Position numbers and translations under genes: made by a program
Part shown: piece by piece, positions 48,301-60,311 of the stretch
How positions within the stretch are numbered: the stretch's first letter is position 1
Layout: every line of letters starts with the position of its first letter
Notes under the pieces: model-generated
What the model was told of the DNA's origin: nothing
What the model saw: the letters and a program-made list of their open reading frames with translations, nothing else
Database searches by the model: none
Origin: Mansonella perstans
Lineage: Eukaryota > Nematoda > Chromadorea > Rhabditida > Onchocercidae
DNA length: 64,000 bases
Reading direction: 5' to 3'
Assembly: GCA_037074765.1 (NCBI GenBank)
Contig: JBAMDO010000226.1
Location: 23,271-87,270 of the forward strand

Positions 48301-50707
48301 GTTGGCAACACTGTTGGAAGTATAGGAATTGGTAATATCAAAGGTGTTCTCGAATCGACCTTTCTGTCGAAACGTGCTGAAATTGGGTTAAATAATATTA
48401 CCAGGTGCTGATGTTTGCATTTATGCTTCAAAAATTATTTGTCATAGTTGTGTAATTTTGGTGTCCCGTCCATCAGATATTGTGATAATAAGTATGTGCA
48501 GAAAAGGACTGAAAGAACAAACTTTTATGATGTTTGGAACACACACTGTTATCATAAATTTCATGTTTTAGAAAATAAATTATGAAATTGATTCTTTTTT
48601 TTAGATGTGCTAGATCTTGTTTATGAATTTCACTTTTTTTTGAACATATGATCAGGTTTTGCTTTTATTGTGATTCTTTTGTTTTATAGAAGCAATGCAA
48701 CGGTGGTAGAACTATGCACGAAATGTTCTCATGACACCGTTCATAGTTATGTATTGTTTTGTCGAGCATTCTTTGGATCTCACTATAGCTTTATTAGAAC
48801 TGGCACCGCCAAAGAAGCGAAAAACAAGCAGGTTATTAATAGAATGTTTTGCATTCATACAGCCATTCCGGCCTTTAGTTCTACCATTTTCTAACATTTA
48901 ATGAATATTCACATGAATTTCATTGATGCTTTTTATATTTTTTTATTATTTCTTGTTACAGGTTCATATTCATTCTTCTTTCGAAAAGCAGAAGAAAAAT
49001 CGAACACGAGTTCAGGAATTTTTCCTTGCTTCCGTTTTGCCAATCTATTTCTGTGATTTGGAGTCGGGAAATTTTGAAAATATGCAAAATTCCACTTCAT
49101 ATGATACATCAGAGTCGGATAACATTTCTACAGTACCTCCTACCGTAAATTCACCAACGATTTCAAAAAAGTTAGGTGGAGGTAAGGATTTCGAACATTT
49201 TGATTTGTTTTTAGTAGTTTATCCTGACTAATAGATCTATATTCTTTTTATAATTATGCATATGTTGTTTTTCAGGATTTATGATTCCCGGAGGAGTTAT
49301 AAGCCATAAAGAGTCGATATTTCTGAAACTGAATAAGCGGATCAGTAGTTTGGAATTGAATATGTCTCTTAGTAGTGAATATCTATCAGAACTGAGCCGA
49401 CGTTATGTTTTACAGACTAATGAAAGTCGACGGCAGGCTGAATTAATTATTAAACAAGCGGAAGAAGCAGCTATTAATGCTGTCAGACCTTCTATTAAAG
49501 CCTTAAAAATCCAGGTTTTCAATTTCAAAGCAATTTAAAGAAGTGAAATTGAATGTGAAAAAAATGTAGCGAGTGAAGAATATCCTTTGCAGATGGATGC
49601 TCTTGCAGCCGGTTTGAGGGAACTCACTGAAACAGTCAAAGGTTTACCGCAGGAAGTTAGTCCAGGGGATCGCACCATGATATTGAAAAACGTGGAGGGT
49701 AGAGGCAGTGATGCGGATGCATCGTTGGCCCGTTCTCAGCCACATTTTTATGGTTATCTTAGTGTATGGACGGTATGTTTTGTGTGATTTTTACTACTGA
49801 TCTGATTTCGTTGCCTGTTATCATGTTTTAAAGAAGTTGAAAATAACACCGGCGACACTGATCGACCTTTCCTTATTAGTACTTATCAAATAATATGAAT
49901 TCAAATAGATATGATTGCTACAAGTATCTGTACTGAATGCTGACTTGCTTGTTGCATAGATGGTTTGTTACATGGTTACTCATATGAAAGAATTAATGAT
50001 TGTGAAGCGAATCACATTTCAGACTGGCGAGCTGGTTTGTATTGTTATTTTTATCAACCTTCTAACGTTGCTGATCTTATTATTGTTACATTATGGTTTC
50101 ACCATTATTAATCGCAGGACAACTGGACAAATAGTGGATGATCGGATTCAGGATTTCATTCAGAAAAATTCCGATATTCGGTCGACCGGTACGTTCAGTC
50201 GAATAATTTGCATTTCTTAAAAATTTTCAAAGTTAATTTTGTTGACTATGGTTGGGAAAACCATAGTCAACAAAATTATAGATGAAGTGAGAGGGAAGAA
50301 TGAATCAGTTACAGAAAATGAAGAATGAATTTATAGATGAAGTGAGAGGGAAGAATGAATCAGTTACAGCTGAAGCGTATCCTGAACAGCAGCTGATAGC
50401 GGAGGCCCCATCTGTATTTTGTGACATGGTTAACACTACTCAAGTTGAAAATGTATGCGGTTCTTCGCCGGCACCATCTAACGAGATTTGTTTATTAACA
50501 GAAAACGAAACAAGCGGAGAAAATCGTAGGCCACAGACAATAGAATTTGTTGACCGGCCTTCGTCTCAACTTTCAACGCATAGTGAACAGAATTCATGGC
50601 AGATAAGGAAGCGGAAAAATAAAAAACGGAAGAGAAATCATAAGAGTGAAGATTTAGATGAACCATTGTATGGTTTCAGAATTCTGGCGAATTTAGGGAT
50701 TGAATAG
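45376..50707 (+). CDS. SUCO/Slp1-type SUN-domain membrane protein
   Basis: Orthologue of SUN domain-containing ossification factor (fungal Slp1), an ER/nuclear-envelope membrane protein. The exons I place are about 45944-46120, 46430-46580, 46738-46944, 47029-47130, 47270-47452, 47741-47881, 48062-48136, 48250-48404, 48690-48831, 48962-49181, 49276-49514, 49593-49772, 49960-50188 and 50370-50707, with agreeing phases. A first exon at 45376-45427 (MIYRLLKGLFLIGSFG) would supply a signal peptide and joins in phase, but is tentative. Domains: the PPIVTFDEWTKEKL motif, then the SUN-like domain (NYASKECGAKVL, WLVIELCETIQPTVLEIANF, ELFSSGPQNIKILGSERYP, VKFFRLELLSHYGHEHYCTL). A coiled coil follows (SIFLKLNKRISSLELNMSLS, then EYLSELSRRYVLQTNESRRQ), then one membrane helix (VIFINLLTLLILLLLHYGF) and a charged tail. 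The order and the ELNMSLSSEYLSEL block are diagnostic. Length is about 850 residues. Confidence 0.87.
50235..50277. repeat. Perfect 19-bp inverted repeat (hairpin) in a SUCO-like intron
   Basis: The left arm AATTTTGTTGACTATGGTT (50235-50253) is exactly complementary to the right arm at 50259-50277, with a five-base loop GGGAA. It lies in the last intron of the SUCO-like gene, immediately before a tandemly duplicated acceptor region. Confidence 0.93.
50276..50369 (+). repeat. 55-bp-period direct repeat duplicating a 3' splice site
   Basis: A 39-base segment (TTATAGATGAAGTGAGAGGG..., ending in CAGTTACAG) occurs perfectly at 50276-50314 and at 50331-50369, 55 bases apart. Each copy ends in the same candidate acceptor AG. 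The copy at 50369 precedes the last coding exon. Use of the first acceptor (50314) would not keep the last exon in frame over the 55 extra bases. Confidence 0.85.
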
Positions 50708-53700
50708 TTTGATTGAATAGTGATTGGTTTAGGATTTAAGATTTTTAGAATTTTTTCCTGAAAATAAGCAAATAGAAGTGCTCTGTGACGAAAGTTCTTT
50801 TTTTGCTATAAGCTTTTAATGCTTTTTCAGTTTTTTTCAAAATTATTGAAGGGATGGGAAAAGAATATGATATGGTAAAGAAATAAGAGCTGTAGAAATA
50901 AACATGCGATAGAATCAACCAGTTCTAAAAATTTTTACAATTCGAATGCGTTTTCTTTTTGTATGACAATATTTGCAATACATATTTGCAGATTTATTAT
51001 CATTTTATTTTAATTTAAGCAGAAATGTTTTATACTTTACCGGATTTTAATATTAGAAAAAAATGAGATTTTTTTGTGTTGAAAAAATTTGAGTTGTCAG
51101 TTAATCACAGGTAGTGTTTTCTTCATCGAAAGGTTCTGATTCATCTCTGCAATCCTTTATCGATTTTGAATTGTTGTTGAGCCGTTAACTTAGATGTATT
51201 CTTCTGTGATTAGTAATTTGAATTCCATTGTGTTTTTTAAATAGATTTTGAGTTTCTGTTTTCTTGCATTCCTTCTCAATTTCATGCTGTTCCTATTTAT
51301 TTCCGTGCGAGAGCAGTCTTTCCTCTGCATGGTTTCTTTAATTTATTTATAAGAATTTGTTTTATATCTTGATTAATATGTGGAATCACGGACTACTGAA
51401 AGGTTGTTCGGGTAAAAACACATCAAATTTCATTCAGATTTGTTTCAAAATATCAAGCACTGCAACGAGGAACCACCGAGATGCTAGAATCAGGTTGCCG
51501 AGCATAAATTGCAATTCTTTTGGACGGGTTTTCGCTTATTTGTTTACTTGCGTGTTTTTCTTTATACATGTTTGTACATAGTTGAAAATGTTGAGTGATT
51601 TAATTGTTTCTGCCATATTGATGTATATTAATTCGCTATCAATTTAAGAGAAAATAAACTCCTCTTGAAGCTTCAAATTATGCATCTGGTCCTTAGCAAT
51701 TTTATTAGCCAGTTCCAGTCAGTGTCGTTTGATGTATAATTGACTCCTTCCAGTTACGTCATGAATTGATACACTCACTGAATGTGTAACAAATCGGAAA
51801 CAAGTGGCGAATTTCCTAGAGTTAGTAATGCTCATGATATAGGAATCTTTGACGTGTTATGGAAATCATATTCAACATTTTTAGTTTCAGATTCTAGTAT
51901 TCTTTGATGTCCAGTTAGAGCATGCAGTTCTCTTCTTTTTAGACAATGGAAGGAGCTAATTTCAGAAAACCTAAAAAAAAATTGGAAGAGACCTCATGAA
52001 GGTTGTGAAATTAAGCAGAAAACCTTATAGCTTTTGTCTTGAACAAGATTCCTGTCCTATATTGTTGTAGCGATTATAAAACCCGAGAATTTCTTGAACT
52101 TTTTGTGATACAGTAAACGGTGTGTTATCCTTTTGTGACACAAAGGATTTAGTGGTGAATTATGAATCGCCTTTTAATGACACTTCTCAGAATTTAACTT
52201 GTATTCCTACCATATGGAAGATTCACCAAATTGAGCAATAAATCTGCCCATGCAATTACTGGTAATAAATGTTTTCTACGAAGCAATTTCTAAAAATTGT
52301 GAATGTTTGTTCGTCTCTCCAAGCGTCGTAAAAAGCTGAGAGATGAATTACAAAGGGTGGAAGTGAGGAAAAATGAGATTTGTCACTGATAGATTGCTAT
52401 TTTTTTTTTTTTTAATCAGATGATTTTCTCCCCCAAACATCAGAATAAAGGATTAATCCCATCATACTACACGGCAGTCTTAATTTCATTTTTTCCATTA
52501 CGAAAATCATTTTATCAATACTAACACATTTATAGTATAACAGTGGTGATGCTTCCTTTCTTGATCTGACCTGTTTAGTTCCTGAATTGATAAAAAGGAT
52601 AATCTGTCACTGACATTCACAAGCAAAAATTGTCATTAGTATGAGCAGTTTCAGGACTACAATGGCAATTTCACGAAATTGTCGATTCATTTAGAATGCG
52701 TTATGTTTCATTTGCAGATTCAAATATTTATACTGTATTGCTTCTGATGAAAACATACTTACTTCCCAATCATTCGCTTGATGAATGATCATAGTGGGAA
52801 AGATTGAAATTCAATCAGTATTGCAAAGAAAGATTGAAATTCATCATTGTTGCAAATTTCAATCAAAGTTTTTAAATTTGACTTCAAATGAAATCTTTAT
52901 TTGAGCAATCAAAGAAAGTGCTTTCTTTATACAGAAAGCGACTAAAAAAGATAATGAACACAAGAAAGTGTTGTATATAAGGGATTGCAAAAGTTTTTTT
53001 GATTTCGTTCCCAAGTTCCCATTCTCGCACTTTTTAACTTCATTTTAGTTGCTAATTTTTTCCTCTTTGCTTTTCTTTAAGAAAATGTAAAACGTGAAGC
53101 TAAACATTTTACATGTGAACTTTCAGTCTGAATGAAAACAATCAACAAGAATACGAAGAGAAAAAATGAAGTTCATTTTCAATACAGAAGGCAAATTGGC
53201 GTCGAATAAAAGTGATTATGATAGTTCTCTATTTAACCTTTTTTTGTTGATGGTTTATTTTTGAAAATATTGGAAACATTTTAGATCCTATCAATGATAT
53301 TCGACAATCTATATTGCCAGCTAAATGAGAGTAAACTTTTTAATCTGTGCAAGTAAAACAATTCTCAGCTTTCGTTTTCGTAATATTTTTTATTCCGGAA
53401 ATCTTCTAAAAAATACTGCTCGCGATAATTCGTTTCCCAGAAATTGTAATTAGCATGCTTTATGCAACTGGATTATAATATTGCTACGACCAGAAATAAT
53501 CGCTAGTCTTGTTTTGATAAAAAAAAAAAAAAAATTTCAAAAGGAAAATTTCAAAACAAAGAAAAAAAAAAGGTTTTGTGTTGTTGTTTGTTCTTTTAAT
53601 GTGATTGCTCTTTATACATCTCAATCTTCGAGCGAATTTACGACGCCACTAACAGCGGAGGAAGTAGTTTGCAAATTCATTGATGTTTTTGAAATTAAAT

Positions 53701-56700
53701 GAAATATAACAATCTTGTATGTATATTACACGTAAGATTACGGGAACTGAACAAGTAACACACATATTGTTTGATTTTATGTCTCATGAACCAAATCTTA
53801 ATTTAGCCACTACAAATACCTGAAATTATATTTTAAACGAGAAGAATCAACCTTAACATGATACTATTGTCGTTAGACAACTCATTGGATACTGTGTGGT
53901 TAATAGCATCAGCAATTCCTCATTTTCTCATTTTCCGACGATATTACTATTCGCTTGTGATGAATTCTGATTTTATATCTGCTTATTACTTCATTATATG
54001 AATAATGAATTTTTCATTATATGAATATATGAAACTTAACTGATTTAGAAAATATTCTTAGAGTACCAAATTTATTCAAGTTGGTAGCAGTGTTCACAGC
54101 AATTGATAACTTTGAGAATCATTTATTTGGTGGTAGATGTTTGAGAGAATTTCAGATAAATACAAACTTCAGCAAAATTGTCTTTTTAATGAGCTGAAGC
54201 ATGACTTCAAAAAAAATTTGGAAATGACTGAAAAAGGCACATTGTGAATCTAATCCCATTTCTTTATGATGACTCTTCTTCCGGGTAATAAAATATCTAA
54301 TTCATCCTTCACGTACTGGAGATTTGAAATCAGAGAACTATTCATCAAATGGGAGATAAATTGAAATGATTTCCTTCATGTTAAGTTAGCACCATCTGAA
54401 GTCAATGACCAATGTTAAAATCCGATAGAATTTTTGAGACCAATTTCATACAACAGTTTGATGCACTTATTTCAAGTTAATGACCAATTTTAAATCCCGA
54501 TAGAATCTTCGAGGCCAATTCTACGGAACAATTTGGTGCACTGATCTGTTATGTGCAACCAAAAGCTGTACCACCTTATTCCTCCTTTTTAGATTTGTAA
54601 GTAATTTACACTACTTATCAACCAAGTGAAGATCCATCATTTCTCAACACTTGAATTCAATATCATCTAACGTTCCTTCAAAGAAATAAATGCACAAGTT
54701 GTAATTGATGTTAAGGGACAATGCCTTTTTTAATCTTTAAATCAACCATCTAAAAAAAATTAAACTAGAAACGAAACTGTAAATAAATGAAAACAAGAAG
54801 TCAAAAACTATAATGTATGAATTTAATCACTGCCAATAACAATCTTTTTAGAAAGGAAGTTAATTACTTCACTATCTTTTGATAGCATACCTGAAAAACG
54901 ACATTCTTTGATATTTTAAGTTACAAATATCTTTCTTCAGCAATAAAAAGTTTTGCTCCATCGTTTTGCGTTTCCAGAATTGAAACATCTTCTTTGCTTT
55001 TAAGTAAAATAACAATCAAATTAAATCAACAAATAAGAATCAGGAAGGAGGAAATTTCTGAAAGCTAACAATTCCAAACTCTGAAATGGCAACAGTCCTG
55101 CACCTTCATTTCAAACTTTTCAACTGCATATCCAATTACAATTAAGAATTCCGAATAAAAAGTTGTTAATTTTTCCGCTAAGAATTAAAGAGCAGTGTCA
55201 AAATCTAATGTATTTAGTGATACATCTGAAAAAAAAAGTTTGCGAAGATAACTTCCCAGACAATGCAACTTTTTAAAGCGATAAGTAAGTAGTTACAATC
55301 AACTCTTGGCACCTCCGTCATATCTTTTCTCCTCCAACACAGTGTTTTACCAGAATTTTTGCGATATTTCTAATACATATACAAATGTTATGACACCTTT
55401 TTGCCTATTTAACTCTTAAAAGTGGAGTGAGTCCAGTGAATCATCCATACATTCATATACCAAAGAATTCCTCATTAATTGGTCAGACAGCACAAATTAT
55501 CAGCAATCAATGCAATAAATTCTTTATAAGTTCCTTGCGTCCCTCAAATCAACTTAAAAAAAAACAGAAAGGTTCAGCTGTCATCGGTGGGCTAAAGTTT
55601 AACCTCACCTTATCAGATAGGAATGAAATGCAGGCACTGAGATAAACTAAACTGTCAGCTCTAACATCATTCATGCACAGGTATAATGTAAATTAGATAA
55701 TCACATTGTCAGTGGAATGCAACAGATGCAAACAAAATGCAAAAAAAGTTTATACTATAAATAACTTGAAGGAATTAAAAATTTGTATACGTATTTGATG
55801 CGAATGCATGTATGAAATTACAATTAAAAAATAAATTATCAAATATCGTATCAGTTAAACAACACATCGGTCAATGGAATTATAAATGAACAATAAGGAA
55901 AACAAGCAGATAGCACCCAATTTACTTCTTTTATATCTTCATAATGATAATAGAATTAATCAGCAGATAATAGGCAAGATATTTGTGAGAATTTAGAAGT
56001 TGATATTAAATTTGATAAAATTCCAAAAAATAATCAATATCCACAACCTTCCACTTTCTTCAAATTCTATAAGAGAATAAAAGTATTATGAGAAGGACTT
56101 TGATACCACATACCGATTTCGAATGCACCGCATGAAAGAACTGATTTAATAATTGCTTAAATTTCTAATGAGGATTTTTCTCAACAAATTCAGAACAAGA
56201 TGACTTACATCCGTGCTCTAATTAACCAGATTTCCAGAAGCAACCGGTAAAAAGGGTTAGAGATCATCAAAAATTAGGTTACTCGATGTGAGGATAATTG
56301 CAAGGAAACCAATCAGGAAGCTGCACATTTGTACCTGTACACGTGCACCCTGCGCAAAACCATCAAGGCAACTTCCCAAAATCTGAAGAATCTCAATTCA
56401 TTAATCCTAGACAACGATTTAAGACATTATTCCCTGTCAATAAATGAGAAGTAAGAAAAACCATTTCATGAATACCTCAGTATAAATGACAGAAAAATGT
56501 AATAAGTCTCCCTGTTGGCTTTATCGCACATTCAGTTCCAATACTTGTTTTAACACTATTACAAACAACGATTGATCTTTTCCTGACTTAAAGCCCAATC
56601 TGATTTCCTCTTACCATAACTTGTAGATGACCAATAATGAACCACCGGTAGTTTAGAAGACTCGATTTCACAGCCACAGGTATGGTCCAAAAGTGAGTGG

Positions 56701-59700
56701 ACCATGTGGTGTGATTGCCCTTCTCACGGAGTGTTCAGGACAAAAAAAAGAATAAATGAAACCAGTTGAATTTTAGACAAAAATGCGGCATACAAAAAGG
56801 AGAAATTTCCCTTTATTTTAAAGTCAAAAACAATTGAGGAGGGCAACACATCACAGCAAGCAAGAGAGCATCATTTTCAAGAGAATCTCGGAAGACCACA
56901 TACATTCCATATAATTATATACTCGTACAGTATTTGGTTTAACAATGAGAGCGCGAACGAATGACTAAGATGGCCTCCCAAATTCTGCCAAATTCGCACG
57001 AAATTTCAAAACAACTATTTTTCGCAAATAATATTAAGAATACAATTGGCTGATGGTGGCATCATCAAAATGATAAGGTTCTATACATATGAAAAGAGAA
57101 GCTCGAGACCAAGAGAGGACAGCAGGTACTAAAATGAAACCATTCATGCTTATGTATATTAAATATATAATGACTATGGGGAAAAATAATAATAGCAGCA
57201 TCTACATCAGCAAACTCTAGTTTTCGTTAAGTTCGTGAAAAAGTGACCTGAGAAAAAACAAAGAACAGCACAGGAGACAGCTTATCGAAATGGAAAGTAG
57301 GACCGAAAAGGCTTGAAAGAATGATTCCGAAAAAAAATTTCAAAAAGGAAAGTTTGCTCTATAGACTGAGACGGTTGCCAAAATAGATACAACTCCCTAC
57401 TTTATATTTTCCAAATCAGGAACAGTTAAAACAAACGGAAAGTAATGCAATCTCATTAAGGCCCAAGCTGAATTTTAAAACAGAATTGAGCTCAGTGAAA
57501 TAACCAATGAATCGATACAAATATTACCCAATGAGCTATTGCATACTGTGCCTACCTGCAAAATTTGACATGGGCGAAACCCCGAGGAAACACAGAAGCG
57601 AGATCATTTGCAACTTTTTTCTTTTGCATGTAAAAGGAAGAAAAAAAGATGACAAACAACCTGCAATGAAAAGATTAAGATATTACATGAAAAAGAATGA
57701 AATTGGAACGAGAAAAGACGTTCAGGCATTTTACTTAATAGTAGTAGTTATGACAATAATGTTAATAATGGCGAAGCAACGATGAGCACCTGCTGATGGA
57801 GTTGTTATGAAGACTACAAATGTAATCATACCAGGAAAAAAGGATGATAGCAATTAACGCTTAGCTGATCAATTAATGTTAATAATAAAAAAACGCAATA
57901 ATAAACAATATAACCAAAAAAATAGAAAAGAATTAAATTAATTGTACGCTGAGAATAAAAACGGCGCAACGACTAAGAATACCCGAAGTAACGAGAACCG
58001 ATATTTTCCTCTTTGAAAAAAAAAAAGAAAAAAACATGGAAATGCGAGGCAACCACAAAACCGCAGCTTTCAGTGATCAGCAATAGCACTAATCCTGTGC
58101 TTTCTCTCTCTGAGAGCAATCTTAAAAAACGAAACCGCAGAATTTTGGGAGTTTCGTGGCATTTGCAACCGCTTTCATACAAAATTTTACATAACATCTT
58201 ACTCTAACATCATCTAACCGATCCATGAAAGCCACCATATATGCGAGCACAGAATAAATGTTGGTAGTAAGCATTTGGTATGGAAGCATAAAATTAACAT
58301 CTCAAAGAGCTTAGATTCAAATTAAAAAAGAAAACACATGAAATGCTTTGTAATATGTAAATAGAGACGGCTATTTGGTTACTTATACAGTTAAACAAAC
58401 AAATATTAGGAAAGCTATCTCGAGATTTTCCACAAACTTACCGATAATAAATGATTATACAACATTATAAAATTATAGACCCTATAATGAATGCAGCAAG
58501 TGGAGGTTATTGTACCTCAATAGACATTATTGAATGTATGCACAAGCATATACTATGAGCAAATGCCGTAGCAAATAGCCGAATCCAACAAATATTGGCG
58601 AAAAACTTCTACTAATGCATATGAAGCAGATGACACCAGAAGATTCGGTTCAGTCAGCAAAAAATTTAGCATACTGATTCATCCAAGCTTAGCTTATTAA
58701 AGAGTGATTGCTCCAATCATCAATTTGATATGAGCAAACTATGATCAAACTGATTATTAGATGAAATTCAAAAAGCAATGGGGAAACGTAAAATTACACT
58801 TCGTGAGCTTATGAATGGGCAAATGTGTTGTCTTCAAGAAATTAACAAGTGAACGCAACCGAACCGACCTTGTCTCCCTGATATATACATATTTGACAAC
58901 GCACACAAGCACATCCTCGCATTCTGAGTGAGCTTTAGCTGAGCAGAATGAATGGAAATGTATATGAAGTTCCTGGAAATTTAAGACCAAGGAGAAAGGG
59001 GTGGAAAAAACAGAACATGAGCAAATCTTCACGAATACGTGATAACCATATAAATTTTTCCAGAAACTCCTCTCAGCATACAATTTCACAGTAGCCATAT
59101 ACAGTGTACAGTGTATCAATGAATTTAGAATCACAAAAAATATGCAATAGTTTGAAAATATCAACAAATGATGAACTGAACTACAAGTTACACGATATTT
59201 ACGGGTATGAAAACGGAGAAGAAAGAAATTATCACGATATAACTAATGCGCACATCCTATTTAAATGATCGAGTTAAATGAGAAAAAACACGTAAGAAAC
59301 AGATGATTTGACGTCACATAATAAGAATCAATCAAGACATCGACATAAATAACCCATGAGAACTGAAAGGAAAGACACAAAGAATATTAAGATTATTTTT
59401 CATGTTACTAGAAATGAATCCACTAGAAATAGAATTACTTCACGTACCTTTTTCCTGGTAAATGAGAACCTATATTGATGCGAACATTATTGCAATTACA
59501 CCATTACCACCATCATTATCAACACCAAAACCACAACACGTACATTTTCTACAGTAAAAGCATCACCTCTTTCACCTCAGCAAAAAATTTCTAAAAATTT
59601 TACAGACATAAGAATGGCTGTAAGATTATACGAACGCACAGGTGATGGAGGTATTAGGTGCAATTCCCTTAAAAAATATATAAAGCAGAAAAGGATCTGC

Positions 59701-60311
59701 GCGCATTCATCTAGTTCAGAAAATGAGAAATCACTGAATTAGAGATAACGTTATGTATATGAACACTTATGAATAACACAACAATAATGAACGCTAAGTT
59801 CCATTACGCATGAATTGAGCTGCACACGCACCGTGAGGTGAATTCCCTTAAAAATTTCATGATAAAAGACATGGAAAATGAAAAGATAAATGATGAAAAA
59901 GGCAGGTATAGCGATGCATGCGTGCCTTGCTGACTAGTCAGTATTTTACATCTACTATTACATTGAAAACAGTTTTTGTTGTTCAACACGCACAGCAACA
60001 TCCAGAATACTATCACCAAAACGAGGAGAAGTTGTCGCTGTTACAGCTAGTTGAGGCTGCGATGGATGCATTCGCTGAGTTTCAGCTAAACTGGTTGTTG
60101 GCTGCAAAAATCTCTTCAACCTTTAATTTTATTTCCTTATGACAGCTGACCTTAATGAAAATCGTTTAGAAGCAATTGCCCTTCAGCGGTTTCCGTATCT
60201 AAAATTCAGCTATTGCCATTTCAATTCTGTATTTACTATTCATCTATTTCACTATAGTTCAAGGAGCTATCCAGCCATCAAACTTCATAGAACTTATAAT
60301 GCACACATTTC
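50708..60311. other. 9.6-kb gene-poor region between convergent genes
   Basis: There are no coding exons, tRNA or intact mobile element that I can support. The left part (to about 53.8 kb) is T-rich on the plus strand, like the UTRs and introns of the plus-strand gene, with candidate poly(A) signals at 50897-50902 and 51653-51658. The right part (about 54.7-60.3 kb) is A-rich, meaning T-rich on the minus strand, as expected for a long 3' UTR or introns of the minus-strand GW gene. The longest open frame (58757-59167, minus, 136 codons) is Phe/Leu/Cys/His-rich, has no recognised relatives and is not called. Confidence 0.5.
54401..54543. repeat. Diverged tandem repeat, 75-bp period
   Basis: The segment from GTCAATGACCAATGTTAAAA (54401) through TTGATGCACTT (about 54469) recurs from 54476 to about 54543 (GTTAATGACC... 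TTGGTGCACT). About a fifth of positions differ, so this is an old duplication. No coding potential. Confidence 0.8.

Noticed and set aside
57507..57785. 92-codon plus-strand frame
   Set aside because: In the gene-poor block. Lys/Met/Tyr-rich with no domain or splice partner, and the A-rich strand makes such frames likely by chance.
58757..59167. 136-codon minus-strand frame, longest in the gene-poor block
   Set aside because: Cys/His/Phe-rich without repeats or motifs. Probably part of a long 3' UTR. It would be reconsidered if conserved in a sister species.
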